NCBI GenBank assembly: GCA_023245915.1
Contig: JAHFJK010000062.1
Span: 1 to 7,131 of the forward strand
Reading direction: 5' to 3'
DNA length: 7,131 bases
From: Candidatus Doudnabacteria bacterium
Lineage (GTDB): Bacteria > Patescibacteriota > Doudnabacteria > UBA920
Below, one piece after another: positions 5,554 through 7,131 of this stretch (positions within the stretch are counted from its first letter, which is position 1; each line of letters opens with the position of its first letter). Both the position numbers and the translations under genes were made by a program. A model generated the notes under the pieces. That model saw nothing but the letters and a program-made list of their open reading frames with translations, searched no databases and was not told the DNA's origin.

Positions 5554-6300
5554 TTATTGTTTGTAGACCAACCTAAAAGTTCTCTTTTGTTTGCTCGCTG
5601 GATCGCGAAGCTCAACAGAGACCTCAAACTGGCCCAGGAATTCAACGCCGAGATGGAGTGAGCCGTCCGACGTTAGAGGTTCATAGAATCGAGAATTCTT
5701 TGCCAGCACCACATTAGCGCGGGCGTCTTTGAAGGTTACCGGCTGACCGACGACTAGCGTCGCCTCAACCTTTCGGGAATCCGGCTTGCCTTTATCGTCT
5801 GACGTTTCCAGCGGAATTACCGCATAAAATTTCTTCGCGATAACCACATCGCCTTCAACATCCACGACAAACTTAGGCTTACCCTTTTCCTGCGCCTTGG
5901 GTCCTTCCGTGGCATCCAGAACCGGCAGTTGAATTGCCTGCTCATATATACCTTGACCCGGATCAATGGCACGACGATACACAACCAGTAGTTGATTGTA
6001 ATTCTTCAACCACTCGGCGGAGAAATCGAAAGCTCCGCTTTCTTTTTCTCCTTCGGTATCAGTAATTAAGGTGTAACGGTTTTGGGGATTGGCGGGATCC
6101 ATAAGCCAGGGGCCTTGAGGACGATCTGGCGTGCCGAAACGAAACATGACTTGCTCGTTTGGCAAACCAAACCGGCCTTTGCGAAGAACTACGCCGATTT
6201 TGCAATCGTTCCGTTTTCCGCTGGCACCGACTTGAAGAGTGATCTTGTTCTGATCACCACCCCCACCACCCCTGTTGCGGTTCCTATTTCTAGGGGGCAT
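5554..6300 (-). CDS. Soluble beta-rich protein with Arg-Asn/Gly N-terminal tail, family not recognised
   Basis: 248 residues and the first gene of the operon. The N-terminus is low-complexity (PPRNRNRNRGGGGG, 2-15) and probably disordered and RNA- or surface-interacting. Two beta-rich regions follow, about 18-128 (ITLQVGASGK, CKIGVVLRKGRFGLPNEQVMFRF, NQLLVVYRR) and about 142-248 (FVVDVEGDVVIAKKFYAVIPL, KVEATLVVGQPVTF, FEVSVELRD), each resembling an Ig-like or invasin-type sandwich. The acidic/basic linker is near 129-142. There is no signal peptide or membrane helix, so it is probably cytoplasmic unless exported by a non-classical route. AAAGGAG lies 9 nt before ATG 6300. The upstream sequence has a dyad at 6321-6349 and a ~570-nt structured leader from the promoter at 6873-6901. 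I do not recognise the family. Confidence 0.8.
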   Translation of the reverse strand: MPPRNRNRNRGGGGGDQNKITLQVGASGKRNDCKIGVVLRKGRFGLPNEQVMFRFGTPDRPQGPWLMDPANPQNRYTLITDTEGEKESGAFDFSAEWLKNYNQLLVVYRRAIDPGQGIYEQAIQLPVLDATEGPKAQEKGKPKFVVDVEGDVVIAKKFYAVIPLETSDDKGKPDSRKVEATLVVGQPVTFKDARANVVLAKNSRFYEPLTSDGSLHLGVEFLGQFEVSVELRDPASKQKRTFRLVYKQ

Positions 6301-6320
6301 GTTTTCTTTCTCCTTTTTAC

Positions 6321-6349
6321 TTGACTAATTTCCTCCATGAAATTGTCAA
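6321..6349. promoter_or_regulatory. 11+11-bp dyad just upstream of the operon's first ribosome site
   Basis: TTGAC-T-AATTTC (6321-6332) and GAAATTGTCAA (6339-6349) are complementary apart from one extra T, around the 6-nt centre CTCCAT. Read leftward it begins with a perfect -35-like TTGACA, but no -10 box follows at a suitable distance. It may be an operator or an RNA hairpin regulating initiation at ATG 6300. Confidence 0.45.
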
Positions 6350-6366
6350 AGAACCATTGTTTTGCA

Positions 6367-6382
6367 GTGCGCATCTGCGCAC
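6367..6382. promoter_or_regulatory. GTGCGCA-TC-TGCGCAC palindrome
   Basis: Perfect 7-bp arms around a 2-bp centre, about 70 bp upstream of the operon's first start codon. The shape fits a dimeric regulator site, or a small hairpin within the leader. No matching regulator is encoded here. Confidence 0.35.
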
Positions 6383-6440
6383 CGCGCTTCCTAAAATATG
6401 TAACTATTATTAGGATCTCTCATTAATTTTGCGGAAAGTT

Positions 6441-6470
6441 TCAGCGTAAGATCAGCGTACTCATCAGCGT
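6441..6470. repeat. Three TCAGCGT direct repeats in helical phase
   Basis: TCAGCGT occurs at 6441-6447, 6452-6458 and 6464-6470 (repeat distances 11 and 12 bp). The array is enclosed by a GCGGA/TCCGC pair (6431-6435, 6475-6479). The same unit occurs twice at 2422-2440. It may be a protein-binding array or part of a dispersed repeat. Confidence 0.5.
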
Positions 6471-6559
6471 TTGATCCGCGCGGTAAAGCGCTAATTTATT
6501 GCTGATGATTTGGCTAACACTCCAACCAAAACTTTTAATCACAGAATGTTATGAAGAGG

Positions 6560-6638
6560 AAAACCCCGTAAAAGTGGTGAGATAAATAAAACCCCACTAA
6601 GGGCGGGGCAAAATTTATCTTTTTACGAGGTTTTGCCC
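6560..6638 (-). promoter_or_regulatory. Candidate attenuator: terminator with mutually exclusive anti-terminator
   Basis: Read leftward, CCCC (6608-6605) and GGGG (6595-6592) form a hairpin followed by TTTTATTT, a terminator, extended by AGATAAAT/ATTTATCT (6620-6613, 6587-6580) and by a 14-bp outer helix (6634-6621 with 6573-6560) paired fully if one G-U is allowed. The competing pairing GGGCAAAA/TTTTGCCC (6638-6631 with 6613-6606) uses both the terminator's 5' arm and part of the outer helix, so the two folds exclude each other. CACCAC/GTGGTG (6579-6574, 6643-6638) is an additional possible pairing. The wobble pairs favour a minus-strand RNA. Confidence 0.45.
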
Positions 6639-6866
6639 ACCACAAGCGCGGGCCAAGCAACACTTCAGGTTCCGCGTCCGAATAAAATTCGTCCGCTCCA
6701 GCTTACGTGTTGATGTCCCTTTATTTCAAAAATTCCTTCGAAATTTTTGAAATTATTGGATAAATAAACGGAATCGTAAACTAGTTCTAATCTGAAATAT
6801 TGTAAGTCCGCTCCTTAAAACCTTTCGATTTCAAGGAAAAAACAATATTTGAATATTTAAATGTAA
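6583..6866 (-). ncRNA. Candidate structured small RNA or operon leader
   Basis: A strong leftward promoter at 6873-6901 predicts a transcript starting near 6866, and the terminator-like hairpin near 6583-6608 would end it after about 285 nt. In between are a perfect 9-bp pair (6795-6803 with 6842-6850) closing a branched region, a perfect 12-bp hairpin (6723-6753), a CAACAC/GTGTTG-closed domain (6658-6712) with an inner CGAAT/ATTCG stem (6679-6691), and GTCCGCTCC twice (6691-6699, 6806-6814). I find no tmRNA, RNase P, SRP or 6S signature. It could instead be the long 5' leader of the four-gene operon, or a decayed palindromic element. Confidence 0.35.
6723..6753. other. Perfect 12-bp AT-rich hairpin
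   Basis: ATTTCAAAAATT (6723-6734) and AATTTTTGAAAT (6742-6753) pair perfectly around the 7-nt loop CCTTCGA. It lies inside the predicted leader and has no GC-rich stem, so a terminator role is doubtful. Confidence 0.5.
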
Positions 6867-6872
6867 CTATAT

Positions 6873-6901
6873 ATTAAAGCAGAAAAAATAAGTTTTGTCA
6901 A
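6873..6901 (-). promoter_or_regulatory. Strong sigma70-type promoter for leftward transcription
   Basis: A perfect -35 TTGACA (6901-6896), a 17-nt spacer and a -10 TTTAAT (6878-6873, five of six consensus bases). The -35 overlaps a CAATAA-TT-TTATTG palindrome (6899-6912), and CCTTAT-AA-ATAAGG (6924-6937) lies just upstream; both could be operators. It sits about 50 nt after the terminator of the next gene, so it starts a new transcription unit, either the four-gene operon or a small RNA. Confidence 0.6.
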
Positions 6902-6950
6902 TAATTTTATTGTTAAAAATACTCCTTATAAATAAGGCCTATTTGATTAT

Positions 6951-6991
6951 AAAAATAAAAAACCAGCCGTTCCCCATACTAGGAAACGGCT
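6951..6991 (-). terminator. Intrinsic terminator of the right-edge gene
   Basis: Read leftward, AGCCGTTTCC (6991-6982) pairs with GGGAACGGCT (6974-6965), 10 bp with one wobble and a 7-nt loop, followed by GGTTTTTTATTTTTA. This is a textbook intrinsic terminator 43 nt after the stop at 7035-7037. Confidence 0.85.
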
Positions 6992-7034
6992 GTAATAAGA
7001 ATGGATGATGTTGACTCTGCAACAAACGGTTTGC

Positions 7035-7131
7035 TTACCTGCGCCTTGGTTGCGGCGCTGGCAGGCTTACCGGCTGCATGGCCATGGCGGCCCGGTAAAT
7101 TCTCAAGAAGAAATCTTTGTACTGCGGGGCG
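7035..7131 (-). CDS. C-terminal fragment of an unidentified gene cut by window edge
   Basis: The minus-strand frame entering from the right edge reads APQYKDFFLRIYRAAMAMQP and ends at TAA 7037-7035 after PAPQPRRR. Only 31 residues are visible: an amphipathic helix followed by a Pro/Arg-rich tail. It is chosen over the other frames because it has a natural-looking end and the strong terminator follows at the right distance. Another minus frame stays open to the TAG at about 6980-6982, but that stop falls inside the terminator loop. The family is not identifiable. Confidence 0.5.
   Translation of the reverse strand, partial: APQYKDFFLRIYRAAMAMQPVSLPAPQPRRR

Noticed and set aside
4711..5661. 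316-codon + strand open frame
   Set aside because: It is antisense to two well-supported minus-strand genes with good ribosome sites and runs across their junction; its composition is that of a shadow frame.
6344..6349. TTGACA as a second promoter for the operon
   Set aside because: No acceptable -10 hexamer lies 15-19 nt downstream on the minus strand; the bases there are AGTCAA-like.
6189..6374. 61-codon minus-strand frame overlapping the operon's first gene
   Set aside because: It starts inside the GTGCGCA palindrome, has no ribosome site and overlaps the first 37 codons of a better gene out of frame. A short leader peptide is not excluded but has no support.
6441..6479. Hammerhead-ribozyme-like core (CTGATGA ... 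GAAAC, minus strand)
   Set aside because: Both parts arise from the repeated ACGCTGA unit, and the sequence between them cannot form the required stem II next to the core.
1..7131. CRISPR array, tRNA, rRNA, tmRNA or RNase P RNA
   Set aside because: No regularly spaced direct repeats with unique spacers were seen, and no cloverleaf, GTTCGANTC arm or conserved tmRNA/RNase P motif was found on reading both strands by eye.

Overview
The window looks like part of a chromosome from a candidate phyla radiation (Patescibacteria, Parcubacteria-like) bacterium. This is an inference. It rests on a pilin-like gene with the paired C-terminal membrane helices common in that group, on toxin-antitoxin genes with low-GC coding sequence, and on many short palindromic intergenic elements of a kind I associate with those genomes. 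No rRNA or tRNA gene is visible to settle the lineage.

Layout, left to right: (1) the C-terminal 46 codons of a HepT-like (DUF86) toxin on the + strand; (2) a 403-residue secreted or membrane protein with an Ig-like middle and a TrbC/VirB2-like two-helix pilin domain (+); (3) a ~119-bp inverted-repeat element between convergent genes; (4) a BrnT/BrnA type II toxin-antitoxin pair (-), whose consensus promoter lies so close to the toxin ATG that the message should be leaderless; (5) a ~680-bp stretch (2259-2939) without a gene, crowded with palindromic elements, including a 163-bp MITE-like element with a 5-bp target duplication and a terminator-like hairpin; (6) a compact four-gene operon (-) from 6300 down to 2940; (7) a ~730-bp non-coding region (6301-7034) with a strong leftward promoter, a structured leader or small RNA containing a terminator, and mutually exclusive pairings; (8) the terminator and last 31 codons of a further minus-strand gene.

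The four-gene operon is the least explained part. In order of transcription it encodes a soluble beta-rich protein with an Arg-Asn/Gly-rich N-terminus, a His-rich/helical/very basic protein, an ~8-helix membrane protein, and a single-helix anchored protein. Gaps are 9 and 11 nt and the last junction is a TAATG stop-start overlap; each gene has a clear Shine-Dalgarno sequence. By eye the GC content is about 50%, against about 38-40% in the pilin and BrnTA regions. I recognise none of the four families. The layout suggests one membrane-associated complex, possibly controlled by the long structured leader. Its function cannot be read from the sequence.
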